The notes: a model not told the origin generated them from the letters alone. A stretch of DNA of 64,000 nucleotides from Paraspadella gotoi (GCA_051294375.1 CM119263.1:19868115-19932114); one strand, 5' to 3'. Positions 28,701-41,042 are shown, numbered from the stretch's first letter. Numbers and translations: made by a program.

Positions 28701-29684
28701 TATTATTGATTTCAGCCCATCTGAATATTTTTTTTTATTCCCCGAGTCTTTACAGAAGTTATCCTAAAAAATCTATGCAAAATTGTTACAGGCTATCGAG
28801 ATACAGTAAAATACAGTGAATAATTTAAAAATCCATTACCCATAATTATTATTGGAACTAAACTTTGCCATTGCGTAAAAAGTCATTTCGATCAATTTTT
28901 GTCAATTTCTGAATTTCTGGCTGGGATTCTGTTTTCACATCTATCTTTTTTTTTCATTTTGACAAAGTACTTTTTTTCAAATTCATTTTTTTTGTAAAAA
29001 AAAATAATTTTTTCTTAATAACCTTTTGAATTATAATAACCACATATAGTTATAAGCGTTTTAAACCTGAAAGAAAAATTATATATTATGTATATTTTTT
29101 TAAAAGATTATTTCTTTTTACTGCAATATGCAAATGAGATTATTGCATTTTTAGCTTTTTATAACGGAGTATTTTGAAAAAATTTACAAAATCTAACGCA
29201 TGATCTTTAATAGAATAAAAAATATATTTGAAAACATTTAGGGTAACAAATAGATGAATTTAAACTTATGAATATAAAAAAATTAATTCATCAATGATTA
29301 TCTATCAATCCATCAATCCATAAAAAGTTAATTATTAGTAAAGCTTTAAAGAAAAAGAAAAACAAGAAAGAGACTCAAAAGGTCATACATTTGGATGTCA
29401 CTGTGTAAAGGTTGAAATTAATTAGAAGAAAAGGAGAGAGAGAAAGAGATTAAATGATAGAAAGAATCTTTGGCAGAAATACAAGTAATGAACAGAATTT
29501 AACCTAAAAAAAAAGATGGAAAATCAAAGCAAAGAATGAATAGTCTCATAATCCAAATAGGAAAATCCTGTACTAATTTAAGAGCTTTCAGCATAACCAA
29601 TCAATCAATCGATCAATCAATCAATCTCTCTTTCTCTCTCTCTCTCTCTCTTTTTGTTTGTGTCTTTTTATTATCTCTCTCTTT
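28701..29684. other. A/T-rich spacer without gene
   Basis: Simple A/T-rich sequence with TCAATCAATC stutters near 29,300 and 29,605 and a short CT array at 29,625-29,652. No open frame, RNA gene or recognised repeat is supported. Confidence 0.6.
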
Positions 29685-29880
29685 CTTGAGGGTTTGAGGG
29701 TTTGCCATGCCCCCAAGGCGGCTTACGGCCGTCCTCATGCTTCCCGCAGGAATAGGTACGGGGTTGGAATTGAACCGGTACCTAGTGGTCATGAGCTGAT
29801 GGCTTTACTCAATGGGCCACCGGGTACAACTGAAAGTGTCATGATTCTAGGCGGGGTGAACCTAGGCAATGCCCGACTAC
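29685..29880 (-). mobile_element. tRNA-derived SINE-like element, family 1 (copy 1)
   Basis: Read on the minus strand it starts GTCGGGCATTGC, contains a tRNA-like part (GTGGCCCATTGAGTAAAGCC as A-box region, GGTTCAATTCC as B box) and ends with GGGAAGCATGAGGACGGCCG and AAACCCTCAAACC. The copy at 44,198-44,396 matches along its whole length. The internal Pol III promoter boxes support a SINE. No long poly-A tail is clear. Confidence 0.75.
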
Positions 29881-29912
29881 ACACATAATGTTCATCTTAT
29901 TAACAATTATTA

Positions 29913-30483
29913 GTCGGATCTGATTTCAGCAGATTCCGACTCTATAATTCACTTTTGTCGGTCCGCCCCCTCAATATTGTCGGGCACTCACTTATATCAT
30001 GTCAGAACATCGAATTATGATAAATTATGTAAAAAAAAAACGATGTCCGTCCGTCCGTCCATCCGTCTGTCTCGCCTTAGCAAAAAACACCAATTACTCG
30101 TGATTGGATGGATGGATTGGTATGAAATTTTGTGTGTGGGTAGGAAACTGTGTGATTGAGATGGATATGAAGTTGGATATGTCAGTTGACCAAATTATGT
30201 CAGTTGAACAAATTATGTCAGTTAACCAAATTAAGTCAGTTCACCAAATTAAGTCAGTTGACCAAATTATGTCAGTTGACCAAATTATGTCAGTTAACCA
30301 AATTATGTCAGTTGACCAAATTATGTCAGTTGACCAATTTTGTCAGTTGACTAAATTATGCCAGCTGACAAAATTATGTCAGTTGACAAATTATGCCAGT
30401 TGACCAAATAATGCAAGTTGATTAAATTTTGCAAGTTGACCAAGTTAGCTTATTACCACTTAATTATCGTAGGCAGATCCGAC
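29913..30483 (+). mobile_element. Non-autonomous element with 10-bp terminal inverted repeats and central minisatellite
   Basis: GTCGGATCTG at 29913-29922 is the exact reverse complement of CAGATCCGAC at 30474-30483. Inside lie a subterminal partial inverted copy of the end, GTCCGTCC stutters, and an 18-bp tandem array. Related sequence occurs at 28,217. No coding capacity is present. Central tandem arrays are known in Helitron/Helentron-type non-autonomous elements of invertebrates; that class is a guess, and no target duplication was evident. Confidence 0.55.
30179..30447 (+). repeat. 18-bp minisatellite, about 15 units
   Basis: The consensus is ATGTCAGTTGACCAAATT with a few substitutions per unit. 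Because 18 is a multiple of three, it stays open as a hexapeptide (MSVDQI) frame, but there is no start context, neighbour or function to suggest a gene. Unit decay increases toward the right end. Confidence 0.95.
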
Positions 30484-30500
30484 AACTTGTTTAATGGAAA

Positions 30501-31290
30501 GACATCATTTAAAGAAAGTCAGTCTTGTATAAGAAAAAGATTTAAAAATTGATTTGACCAATGATCATGATAATTATATTTTTGCATAAAAAATGAAAAT
30601 TTAAAAAAAATGAAAAAACATCACATTTGGCCCAAAATAATTATCTCCAATCTGATGTTTTTAGAAATACAAAATGTTTGCTCGTTTTCTTTATTCTTAA
30701 TTATGAACAAAAAAATTCTGCTTTTTTTCAACTAAAAAATTCAATTATTTTAATAAATAAAAATGCCCTGTCTTCAAAAGTTGTACGTATTTTTGTTCCA
30801 AATTAATCATGGATAATCATAAAAATATAGATTTATGGCTACTACCCTCCAAATCCATGGGTCTTCTTGTAGAAAAGACATCAGAGCAAAAAAGTCAGGC
30901 TTATATGAAAAAATGATAAAAAAAAATTGATTTGACCAAGGCTCATTTATAATTATGTTTTTGCATAAAAAATAAAAATATCAAAAAATAAAAAACATCA
31001 GATTTTTCGCAAATTGATTACCTCCAATCTGATGTTTTAGAAATGCAAAATGTTTACGCGTTTTCTTTAATTATAATTATGAACGCAAAAAATAATATTT
31101 TCGAAAAACTGGAAAATTCAATTTTTTTATTAAAAAAAAATGTCCTATCATCAAAGTTGTGTATATTTTTTATTCAAATTTATCATGAATGATCACAACA
31201 ACTTAGGTTTACCGCTACTACCCTCCATTTTCGTTTTTTTTCTCATAACAAAGACATCAGTGCAAAAAAGTAAAATATTTTGATAAAAAG
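30501..31290 (+). repeat. 376-bp tandem repeat, two units plus partial third
   Basis: GACATCA marks unit starts at 30,501, 30,877 and 31,253, giving two units of 376 bp each. Shared landmarks are TTGATTTGACCAA, CTCCAATCTGATGTTTT and CTACTACCCTCC. The third unit stops after about 40 bp. The units are A/T-rich and non-coding. Confidence 0.9.
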
Positions 31291-31689
31291 TAGAAACCTG
31301 TTTGTCAGTCCAAATTTTCTGATATATTAATTGATTATGAACAAGCCCTGATTCAAAACTGTCGCAAAAATTATGTAGAGGTAAGGGCTTGGTCTGCTCT
31401 AACAGAATATGTATTAAAAATGCGTTTTTTAAACCATTTTGTGACAGTACCATAATTTCGAAAACATACAGTAAAAAATTTGTCACACTTTTTTTCATAT
31501 TTTTTTCTATTTTGTCAACGATTGGACGTTGTTAATCTTCTCACAGGGTAATGACGGTCCTTCACATTGTAACTGAACCTTCTGAATACCAAATGGCTGC
31601 ATAATTGATAATATTGGGTAAAGGAGTTGTCTCTGAGATCAATAAATTGATGCAAAAGTAGGCTGAAACTCCCTTTTAGCTTTTATCCT
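31291..31689. other. Spacer without recognised feature
   Basis: Single-copy A/T-rich sequence between the 376-bp tandem repeat and the minisatellite. I see no gene or RNA. Confidence 0.5.
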
Positions 31690-32015
31690 GCTTGCGACTT
31701 AATTGCAAGTTAAATGATGCGAGTTGAAAAAATGATCATTGATCAAAGTTTAAAAAAAATGATGGAAAATTGAAAAAAATGATGGTAATTTAAAAAAAAT
31801 GACGGCAATTGAAAAAATGATGAAAATTGAAAAATGATGGAAATTAAAAAATGATGGAAATGAAAAAAATGATGGAAATTAAAAAAATGATGGCAATTGA
31901 AAAAAATGAAGAAAATTGAAAAAAAGATGCAAGTTGAAAAAAGAAGCCAATTAAAATATGATGAAAATTTAAACAATGATGCAAGTAAACAAGTGTTGCA
32001 AGTTAAAAAAAATGA
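31690..32015. repeat. Inverted copy of the 18-20-bp minisatellite
   Basis: Units of the type AAAAAATGATGGAAATTG repeat about 16 times with drift. The strand is opposite to the array at 27,880-28,191. Confidence 0.85.
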
Positions 32016-32154
32016 TGCTAGTTAACAATGTTTGCTCAAACTTGTTCTCATTTTAATCCCCTCACAATTGCATCCCCGCCAGCGATCGCAGTGGACTCGT
32101 GGAAAACTAGAAAGCGAATCGCAGCGCAGCGGTTATTTTTGGGATCGCTCAATC

Positions 32155-32158
<4 letters not shown>

Positions 32159-32241
<83 letters not shown>
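32159..32241. repeat. (CT)n array in inverted segment C
   Basis: Pure CT tract that corresponds to the gap-interrupted GA tract at 27,576-27,738. Confidence 0.95.
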
Positions 32242-32243
<2 letters not shown>

Positions 32244-33678
32244 CACTCTGACCATTCAAAAATAGACACGCCCACTAACAATTATCAACAAAGATGAAGA
32301 TTATACGTGCTCAAATAGAGCAAAAGATTCGACGATGAAAGTGTCACAAATCGACAACCTTACGTATCACACCCTGGTTTCCTTTCTTTCTTTCTTTCGT
32401 TTATTTCGTTGGGTTTTCGAATTACAAAGATGTGCTGATGAATATTTGAACTAAAAGTAGAAACATGTACATTGTACATTGCACATTGTACATTGTACAC
32501 TATCTCAAAATAAATCGATGTTTGCTTTAATTCAAACTCTTTGTCAATGCGTATGTAATATCTTTTCTACTACCGGCTGGACAGGTTTGCCTCATAATAG
32601 AAACTGGACGACGAAGAGGGTTGGAAGATGCAGCGCTCACGTCGTTTGCATATTTAAGTTAAGAAACCAGAAGCCGGCTACGAGCTTTTTCGGTGCGAGC
32701 TGCGTCCCTTTGACCGAGTTTCAAGGTTGTTCGAAGGGAGAGAGAGTGAAAGGGAGGAGGGAATCAGAGGGCTCAAAGAGAGAAGGAGAAAGACTTTGAA
32801 GTTTGATTATATTTTAGTTTTATTGAAGAACATACTACTGAGCTCTCACTTATTTTACTATCTAACTACCCTATAAATACTAATTCAATACAAAAAAAAA
32901 AGCAAAAATATCGAGATTAATTAAGAAGAAGAAAACGGTTAAACAGAAACAGAGTAACAGTGGAATATAGAAGACAGAAGCAGAAAAGAAAGAAAACAGA
33001 GAAAAGAATAAAAGAAGATATGATTGTAATGCTATATGAAAAACGTAACAGACGTAACTTAAGAAAGAAAAGAAAAGAAAAGAAAGAAAAGAAAGAAAGA
33101 AAGAAAGAGAAGTCTTGTATTTCGCGCCATCTATCGACTCTAGAGTAAAACTCTTTTGCACAACAAAGGGCACATCGACGACCAAGTCTTTTCAGGATGG
33201 AAGATTTTTTTTTCATTCGGAAAATTCTCTATTGATAAATGTCGAAGCTCACATCCTTGGTCTTTGAAATTCCTCGGCACGGAGAGCTCGTTACACCTTG
33301 AAGATACTTAGAAATAGTTGAGACTTAAGACCGTCGAACGGGCTAATGAAGAAAGAAAGCAAATGAGATACGGGGAAGAAAGAAAGAAGAAGAACGGGAT
33401 CTTTTGGTTCAGGTGGCAGAAAATATTTTCTTTCTGTTTCCGTGGTCGGCGTTGCGTGCGAGAAAATCCACACACGGAAAGGGAAAAGGGCAAACATAAA
33501 ATGAAAAGAAAAAATAAAAAGGAAAAGCTCTTGCTTTCCTGCCAAATCATTTATTTTACTTGGTTTAAAAGAGGGAAAAAGGGAGTGAAGAAGTGAGAGA
33601 GGAAAATATGGAAGTAGCGATGAGAAAGACAGGTTAAGAAGAGAGAAAGAAAGAGGGAGAGAAAGTGGAGAGAAAAGA

Positions 33679-33684
<6 letters not shown>

Positions 33685-33742
<58 letters not shown>
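33685..33742. repeat. (GA)n array in inverted segment C
   Basis: Pure GA tract, partner of 25,733-25,781. Confidence 0.95.
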
Positions 33743-33743
<1 letters not shown>

Positions 33744-34990
33744 TTTTCTCTCCCAAGGATATTCAGTTCCGTTTAACAGCTGTTTGGAAAGGACGCTGAA
33801 AGAACGAGAATAACAAGTAACGACGACAGCAAAGACGACGACGACAGCAGAAATTGTTGGCGCGCGTTGTGCTCAAATTCTGAGGAGGGAAAGGGGAACG
33901 AGAAGATAAAGAAAGAGGGATCGAGAGAGAGATAGAGAGGGAGACGGAGATAGTGGGTACGAGAAACTTGAAGAAATCGAAAAACTATTTTCATTCACAA
34001 GAAGTTCTAGGCAATTGAGTTTGTAGAAATCATCCATGGTGTTAACAATGAAGGTAAAACGAGAACATATCGAAGGAATGAAGCCTTCCGAAAATTTACT
34101 AGGTTAAACACTAAAGCCTTATAAATTGGATTGAAAAGTTATGTTGTCAGAACTTTGAAGAAGTACTAGTACTCCAAAAAAATGAAAGAAAAGAAATAAC
34201 ATTTAAAAAAAAAAAAAAAAAAATAGAGGCGTCAAAACCAAATGCGCTTGCAGAAAATTAACATTTTAATTGAGCGATGGATAATAAATTCAATCTCCTA
34301 GTCAGATGCAAGATTTTCATGTAACCATTGTAGAAAAGCCATTTCGGTATTTCATATAAGACAATTTTATTTTTTCAGTTTTTACAGCTAAGCGCAAACG
34401 AAAGTTCTATTTTGTTTCATTGTGCACTGACTGCACTGTTGTCATATCCACAGAATAGTTTCGGTTGCTGACGAAAAGTCTCAAGGATTTCGGACTTTTG
34501 GATCAGAGTTGACGAAAGTGATGGTCCAAAGTTAAAAGTGATAATACAAAACGCAACATCATTGAGGCTTTAGTTCGTGGTGGCCTTTTCTAAAGCTTTG
34601 CTGTGCCGAGGATCTAAAGCCAATTGATACTAAACAAAGCATCGACGTCGCGTTGACGAGAAACTTCTTCCGCTGGAGGAAAGATAAAAAGGAGGAAAGA
34701 AAACAAAAAGAAAAGTCCTAAATTATTACGTTTTCCTCCCTCGCGTCTTCTGATACGACGTAATGAGGTTAAGTTGTTAAAGTTTCACTGATCGTCCCCG
34801 GGTTCGAGACGGGATATCATGCTGGATCTAACGTTGTTCAGTTAATTATAAAACATATAAAGGAATCTTATTACTAAAGAATAGGTTTACCAATTCGATA
34901 TGGAACTCCACCCTGAAGACTGAAAACTGGCAAAGTATTCGCGCTTGCTCTTGAGTCACAATTGTGTACACGAAGCTGAGATGATTCCCC

Positions 34991-35025
<35 letters not shown>

Positions 35026-35494
35026 CGACGACGACAGTCGAAGGAAAAAAGAACGGCTGTTCAGTAAATTTACGCCGCCGAGGGCAAAGGGGCGGGGGCT
35101 TTGGAAATTGTGATGGCGCCCGTGACCGGATGGAAGAGGAAAGTGGAAGAGGACGCCGACTCGAGTGAAAAAAAAATGGCTGCGATGGGTGATGGAAGAA
35201 TGAAGGGGGGGGGGTTGGAGGGGGGGAGGGAGCGAATCGGGGCTAAAGGCTCAAGAGAATCTTTGAGAATAAAGAGGCGCGAATTGAGAAACTCATTTTT
35301 AATGTTTTCGTCCGATAATGTCTGAGTTTTGATTGAAAAACGCTGAGGGAGCGAAAAAAACAACAAAAGCGCATTAAAACTTTGGCGAAACCGGGAGAGG
35401 GCGACGTCGATGCAAGAGATGATTGTTTTAAAGGACAGACGACGAAACTTCGGTATACATTCGGTCATCGAGGGATCGGGGAACTGAAACTGGG

Positions 35495-35695
35495 GGGGGG
35501 GGAGGTCAGTCGTATATCTAATCCGCCGGCGAAGGCGACGTCCGCCGTCAGAAGCTGCGTCGGAGAAGGCGGCGGCTGCGTTCTCGTACGGCGTCGGCGA
35601 GAATGTGCGCCGCCCGTATCGACGGTCTGGGCCGGCTGATAACTCGGAGGTGAGAGAGAGGCTGGAAAAAGCGATGGGGGAGAGAGAGAAGAGAG

Positions 35696-35750
<55 letters not shown>

Positions 35751-36374
35751 GAGAGAAGTTATTGACGAATAGAGGCGGAGAGATAAAATGACAATCGATT
35801 CTATGCTGGCGAGGACTGGATCTGCTGGCATTGCCAAAAGCGATTACAAAATGTGATGCCTAAAATTAGGTTAATAATACAGTTAACTATATTTTTGCTT
35901 AAACATAATTACAACTGCTTTTCCTAGTATCTCGTTAAGTGTCGACGTCCTCGTTTAAATTTTATAGTTTTTTAAGTTGATCCGCTTCTGAATCCTTACC
36001 CAGGGAAATTCGCTTCGTAGAACAAATCCGTTTTCTATACAGTGAATCTTCTTTCAATACAGCAGATTCCTTACTTAAAGAAATTAGACTTTTAAGACTA
36101 ATTCCATTTTTTCACATAGGAATTCGCTTCTTAGGAATAAATTAGTTTTCCAAGAACCAATTCCCCATATTTTAGAAGTACTAAATATCTCCTTCCGTGA
36201 ATCATATCATCTCATCTCCTCCGGGGGATTTCGCTTCTCCATCTCGTCCCCGTCGTTTCCCGGTAGCAAATCCTCTTCTGGCTGAGAATTTCGTCTCACG
36301 ATTTTCGCCGCCACGGCTGGAATGTGAATTATCGAGAACCGAGGCGAAAATATAAGTTGATCAGCTCTCTCTCT

Positions 36375-36456
<82 letters not shown>

Positions 36457-38803
36457 GTGTTCTGGCGACTTATTTTGGCTGAGTTCACGCTGATGCGAAT
36501 TCGACTGACGGGCGGGAGAACGATGTGAGCGGAGGGAAGCGGTGGTCGGGTCGTGGAAGAGAGACATCCGTATGATCGAAATTCTGAGTTGACCAATTTT
36601 GGCGCGTAGATATTTTGGATGTGGGAAAATGTGTCAGATAGGGGGAGAAAGTGCGCGGGTGATGTAGTGGCGTTGTGTTTCGAAGTCGCGCTGACCCTCA
36701 TGACGGTGAGTCTGTAAAAACGAAGTGACCTCTACGAAATGGAGGGGAATAATGATGACTTTTTTTTCGAGTCGTGGATTTGTTCGGAAAGGCAAAATAT
36801 TGCCGTGTAGCAACCTGGAGCTGTTGATCGAAAAAACCAAAATTCATAATTCAGTCCTGTCTGTTTTTGGCTTTAGGATTGTTTTACAATAAGAAAGAGC
36901 TTTATGAGCTGTCAGACAGTCGGCGAAAAGAAAAGTCTATGTAATAATAAAGCCATTGCGGCGAGTCCAGATTAACCGGAATTATCCGGGTAAAAACATG
37001 AATCTGTAAGCTAAAACTGCGCCGAAACAGCTGATGATCGAATCAACGGCGACCGAAAATCCGGTAGACAAAAGATTACTAGCAGAGAGGATATCCCGGT
37101 AAAAAAAAGATGATTATGTCGAACAAACGAATGAAAATTAAGAAAGGATAATGATAATTGACAGTGTGAGTCTAATCTAGGAATTGGTGTAAGACAAACT
37201 ATGAATCTGTGGGTCATGACTATCCGTTATTATTATATATCATTTATGGAATACCTTTGTAATAATGGTTTATATATATATGCAAATAAAATACGAACTT
37301 AGAGGAATAGACATAGATAAAGCTTACCTAGAAGGTGGTTAAGTATTAATTATCAGAAATAATTGGACCGGTGATACGGAATATCATGACGTTGGATGTA
37401 TGTGTTTTGTGATAATTTATCATGAAAAGGAACTTATAGCTAGACAGAGTCTCAGTTTCGCGGGCCGGGTGATTAAATCCAGTGGAAACAGGACATCTCT
37501 GATAGATTTCCAGAATATATCGTTTTGTGAACGTAGATGGGACGGAAAGGAAAAGAGCGAGAGAGAGGTTACAGGAAAAAGAGGAAATGAGGCAATTGTG
37601 GTGGAAAGGGAAGATGAATGAAAAGGGAGTCGCTAAGGACATTTGCCCAACATTTGCCAGTGGCCACCGTCTGATCTGTTGGAAAAGAAAACCCCTAAAA
37701 AACCAAGAAATATGAAGCACTGAGGTAGATTTTGACGCTCGTGTGGGGCAACATAGCTAAAAGTAAGTGAACGTCGCTTTTTTGATAAGGGTTAAAGCCA
37801 CGCAAAACGTTACGGAAGGAAAGGAGCCATGAAGGCGATTTTGTTCGAGCTCCTTCGACGTCGGAGGCGGGGGCGACGGCGCGTCGGAGGCTGCGGAGGC
37901 AAGCGGCAGAGACAGGCGGCGGATGTAGAAGCGGCCTGCGGAGGCGGAACGAGGCCTCTCTCTTCGAAGAGCGAGAAGGCGAAATGGATTAGACGAGGAT
38001 GGCAAAGTGGGCGGGGGGAGTAAAACGGATGGGGAAGAGAAGGAGGCCCTAGGTGGCGGAGGGGGGGGAGGGAAGTTGTGGGACGAGATTGGGTCAGAGA
38101 CAAAGCAGAAGATGGGGAAGGGAACGATGACATGGGGTTTGGGTAAAACTAGAGAAAAAGAGTGATGCCTAAATGAGAAAATATGTTGTTTTTGCAACTA
38201 CGTGATAGAACGAAGAGCCGGTTTTGAATGCCTGAAGGCGTGAAAAAATATATGGTGAAAAGACATGGTGAGAATATGTTGAAAATATAATGCCGAAAAT
38301 ATTGTGGTGAGAACTCTCTAGGTTTGGTTAAGTTTGAAAAGGAAGGTATGGAGATGAGATATGGTGAGATGAGACAATAAAAATATGCTAACAATGTAAC
38401 AGGATGACCACAGAATCGTCCACTTCGATGGTTGCTGATAAGTGGTGACACATAAGATAGGTTTCCAGAATAAAAGTGGGTTTGTAGAGTTGCGAAGGAG
38501 CGATTATGAATACATTCGAAATCGATACAGGGCGCTAAACGGTAAATCTTGATCATGAAATAGCCAATAGAGCTGCTCAAATGGATACGTACGTATTAAA
38601 AATAGTAAAATTCAAAGGAAAAAATGAATTCTCTAAGGAATGTTAAAGGAAACATGGGAAGGTATTACAACGGAAATTTATGATGCGATGAAAAAAAAAA
38701 AACGGCGCCGAGTGATGAAAAACAACGAATTAATTCTGATAAATTAACGATAATTTTCAATTGAGTCATTCTTGAATTAATCATTTTTTTAAAATAACAG
38801 GAG
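35495..38803 (-). repeat. Partial direct copy of inverted segment B
   Basis: Matches 15,138-18,390 in the same orientation, then departs abruptly at AATAACAGGGAGAAAAA-like sequence (38,800) into single-copy DNA. Many one-base length changes occur. The coding-like CpG block equivalent to 13,000-13,170 is frame-broken here, arguing against a gene. Confidence 0.9.
35682..36456. repeat. (GA)n and (CT)n arrays in the third B copy
   Basis: A GA tract at 35,682-35,755 and an interrupted CT tract at 36,365-36,456, about 0.6 kb apart, in the same order as in 15,311-16,097. Confidence 0.9.
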
Positions 38804-40140
38804 AAAAAATAAAAATCGAAAAACAGGAAATAAAACGAAAAAAATAATAAAAATACAGATAAACTCAGCTGAAGGAATTAAGTCAGCAAAAACGAAAAGT
38901 GATGATAGAAAAATTTAATGAAAATTGATTTGTTTGTTCGTTTTTCGTTTAACGATTTCGGAAAAGCTGCGTGCCGATTTAATGTTGGAAAGTACAAAAT
39001 CCTAGGACATTCTGATTCCGAAACTCGTTTAATTATGTCTTTATGCTCCTGTTTATTTCACAAGTTGCAAAGCCGCCTCGCTTGAGATTTTCTTAAGTAC
39101 ATAAAAACGAAGCTTTGAAGAAAGGATCGATTTAACAAGCCAGGTGTACACTTTGTTTTCGAGGCAGCTTACAGTTACAGAAATCTCTTTAAAATAGTTA
39201 CTCTTGCTTTTGAATCAATATATTTGTTCCAATGTTATTACTTCGAAACTCCGTTTGATGAACAACGATGTTGATGAAAATGAATCGTGAAAATCGAGGA
39301 TTGTATCCGCCGTTCGAGATTTATTATTTCCCGTTCTTCCTCTAGCAAAACAACTTCGATCGAATACTTCGTTCGACGCCAGGGGCGCTAGTGGGCCGTA
39401 GATCTTCTCAGTTTTCAAAACAAAACAGAATCTTATTTCTTATTTAAAGGAGAAGTCATTCGAAAAACAGAAGAAGTGAATGAATCACAGTTCCCAAATA
39501 CATTCGACAAAAAAAAAATTTCAATGTAATTCAATTAGTAATTCATTAAATCCTATCTTTTCGCGTTGTGTGTTTAACATCTGCAACAATTTCCATGCAA
39601 AACTCAAGCCTTTGCCAGTATTTTTGCAGAAGCTAAAAACCAGACGAGAAATCAATGGTAAAATGATCGATCACACGTCTACTCTTTCAAGAAGGGCGCC
39701 AACATGTCCCAGTGATCCTGAGTTAAATCGATAGAGGTTCGCCTTGCATCGATTTATTACGTTGCGCGTTTAAGGCTTAATGTTCAAAGTTAGACCTGAG
39801 TAACTATTAACTACCATTTAATCCGTATAATCTTTTTTTAAAAATCGCTAGTTATTTATCTATGATCAAATGTCATGTACGAAATATCTCAAATATGAAT
39901 TTAAAAACAAAGCAAGCGTTTCCGGTTGTTGAAAATGTTATCATCATAAAAAAGAAGAAGTACTTGGAAATAAAATATCGATAGTATAGAACACTAAGAA
40001 GAAAAAATCTTTAATTTTTAAAGAAAGGTCAGTCCACTTCGCAAGGTTTTGCCTCTTCTCCATCCTTTTCTCCAGCTCTCCCTCACGCTCGAGCTGTTCT
40101 TTTGTCTTTCTTATTTTCCGCTTCAAGACTTCAATCGATC
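38804..40140. other. Single-copy intergenic sequence
   Basis: First unique DNA after the duplicated block. I see no exon with conserved protein features; short open frames have no supporting start or splice context. Confidence 0.5.
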
Positions 40141-40205
40141 GTTGGTCTGCCCGGAAGTAGAATCGAGTTTAGGCGGCGCCTCAAGCAGCCTCTGCTATAA
40201 AAACA

Positions 40206-40248
40206 TGGCGCCTCAAGCGGTAATTGGAATTGGATACAAGACTACAGG
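40206..40248 (+). other. Candidate first coding exon MAPQAVIGIGYKTT
   Basis: An ATG in the context AACATGGCGCC opens 14 codons and runs into a donor-like ACAG|GTTCAC, ending in phase 1. A CCGGAAGT ETS-type motif lies upstream at 40151-40158 in CpG-richer DNA. This could be an upstream exon of the PDE1-like gene that starts visibly 2.2 kb downstream, although the phase does not fit that exon directly and another exon would be needed. Caution: the TATAAAA at 40196 is so close that, if it were a working TATA box, transcription would start after this ATG. Confidence 0.25.
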
Positions 40249-40672
40249 TTCACTTTTTGAATAATGTCAATTTAATATTTTTATTGACTAATTTTAAACT
40301 ATTGAAATAACAATTGACTTGGTTTGTAATATTCTCGATTTTATACGACACTGATATATACGGACATTTTAAGCTGTATATCTTCGGTCTATGGTGAAGG
40401 AAATCATAATACGTATTTTGATAAGAGCTCGACAAATGGATTAGGTTGCGTTCCGTCTTGCGGTACTCTTATCTTATTAAAAATAATTAGAACAATTTAA
40501 AAACAAACAAAATAACTGAAAGAACTGAAAGGCAAACAGAAATAAAAGTCGTCGAGCCTGCATCGACTTCCATTAGGTGAAAGGAAAACAAAAGGATTTT
40601 GCCATTAGACGCCACTTTGGATCTCTTTCGCTGGGGGGTGCAAGGAATTTCATCGACGTCAGCAGGTGGAAG

Positions 40673-41042
40673 ACGCCAAGGCAAAAACGACGACGCAGTC
40701 ATTTGCACCTGGATGTTAGATTCGCAAACTAGCAAGAACCCTGCCTTATACATTTACAAATAAAAATAATTAAGATTTATTACATTTTGATTATACTCTC
40801 TAATGATTTTCAGACGTCTTCAAACGCTCACAATTCAAACTACTAAAAAACATGGTGGTCGTTCGGGTCAAACGTAACCTTGAATCTTAAAACCTTCTGA
40901 GAATTGGCTTTCAACGTTTTATTGTTGGGGGCGTGTTGATAGTTGAGTCCCTGAAAAGAAACGGGGAGCGAGAGAAAGGCAGAAAGAGAGAACGAACAGT
41001 CCAAAAGAAGGGAAGAGAGAGAGAGAGAGAGAGAGGAGGAGA

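Larger units (their letters stand above)
31740..35490 (-). repeat. Segment C, inverted copy
   Basis: Right arm of the third palindrome. It supplies real sequence for both N gaps of the left arm (about 32,825-33,110 for the larger gap and the 32,159-32,241 CT array for the smaller). Its outer end passes through a G-run at about 35,490 straight into the segment B copy. Confidence 0.9.

Noticed and set aside
30179-30447. 18-bp repeat array as a CRISPR array or a repeat-protein gene
   Set aside because: Units are contiguous without spacers, in eukaryotic DNA; the hexapeptide frame has no start context and decays along the array.
40196-40204. TATAAAA as the TATA box for the ATG at 40,206
   Set aside because: It lies directly before the ATG, whereas transcription would begin some 25-30 bp downstream, after that ATG.
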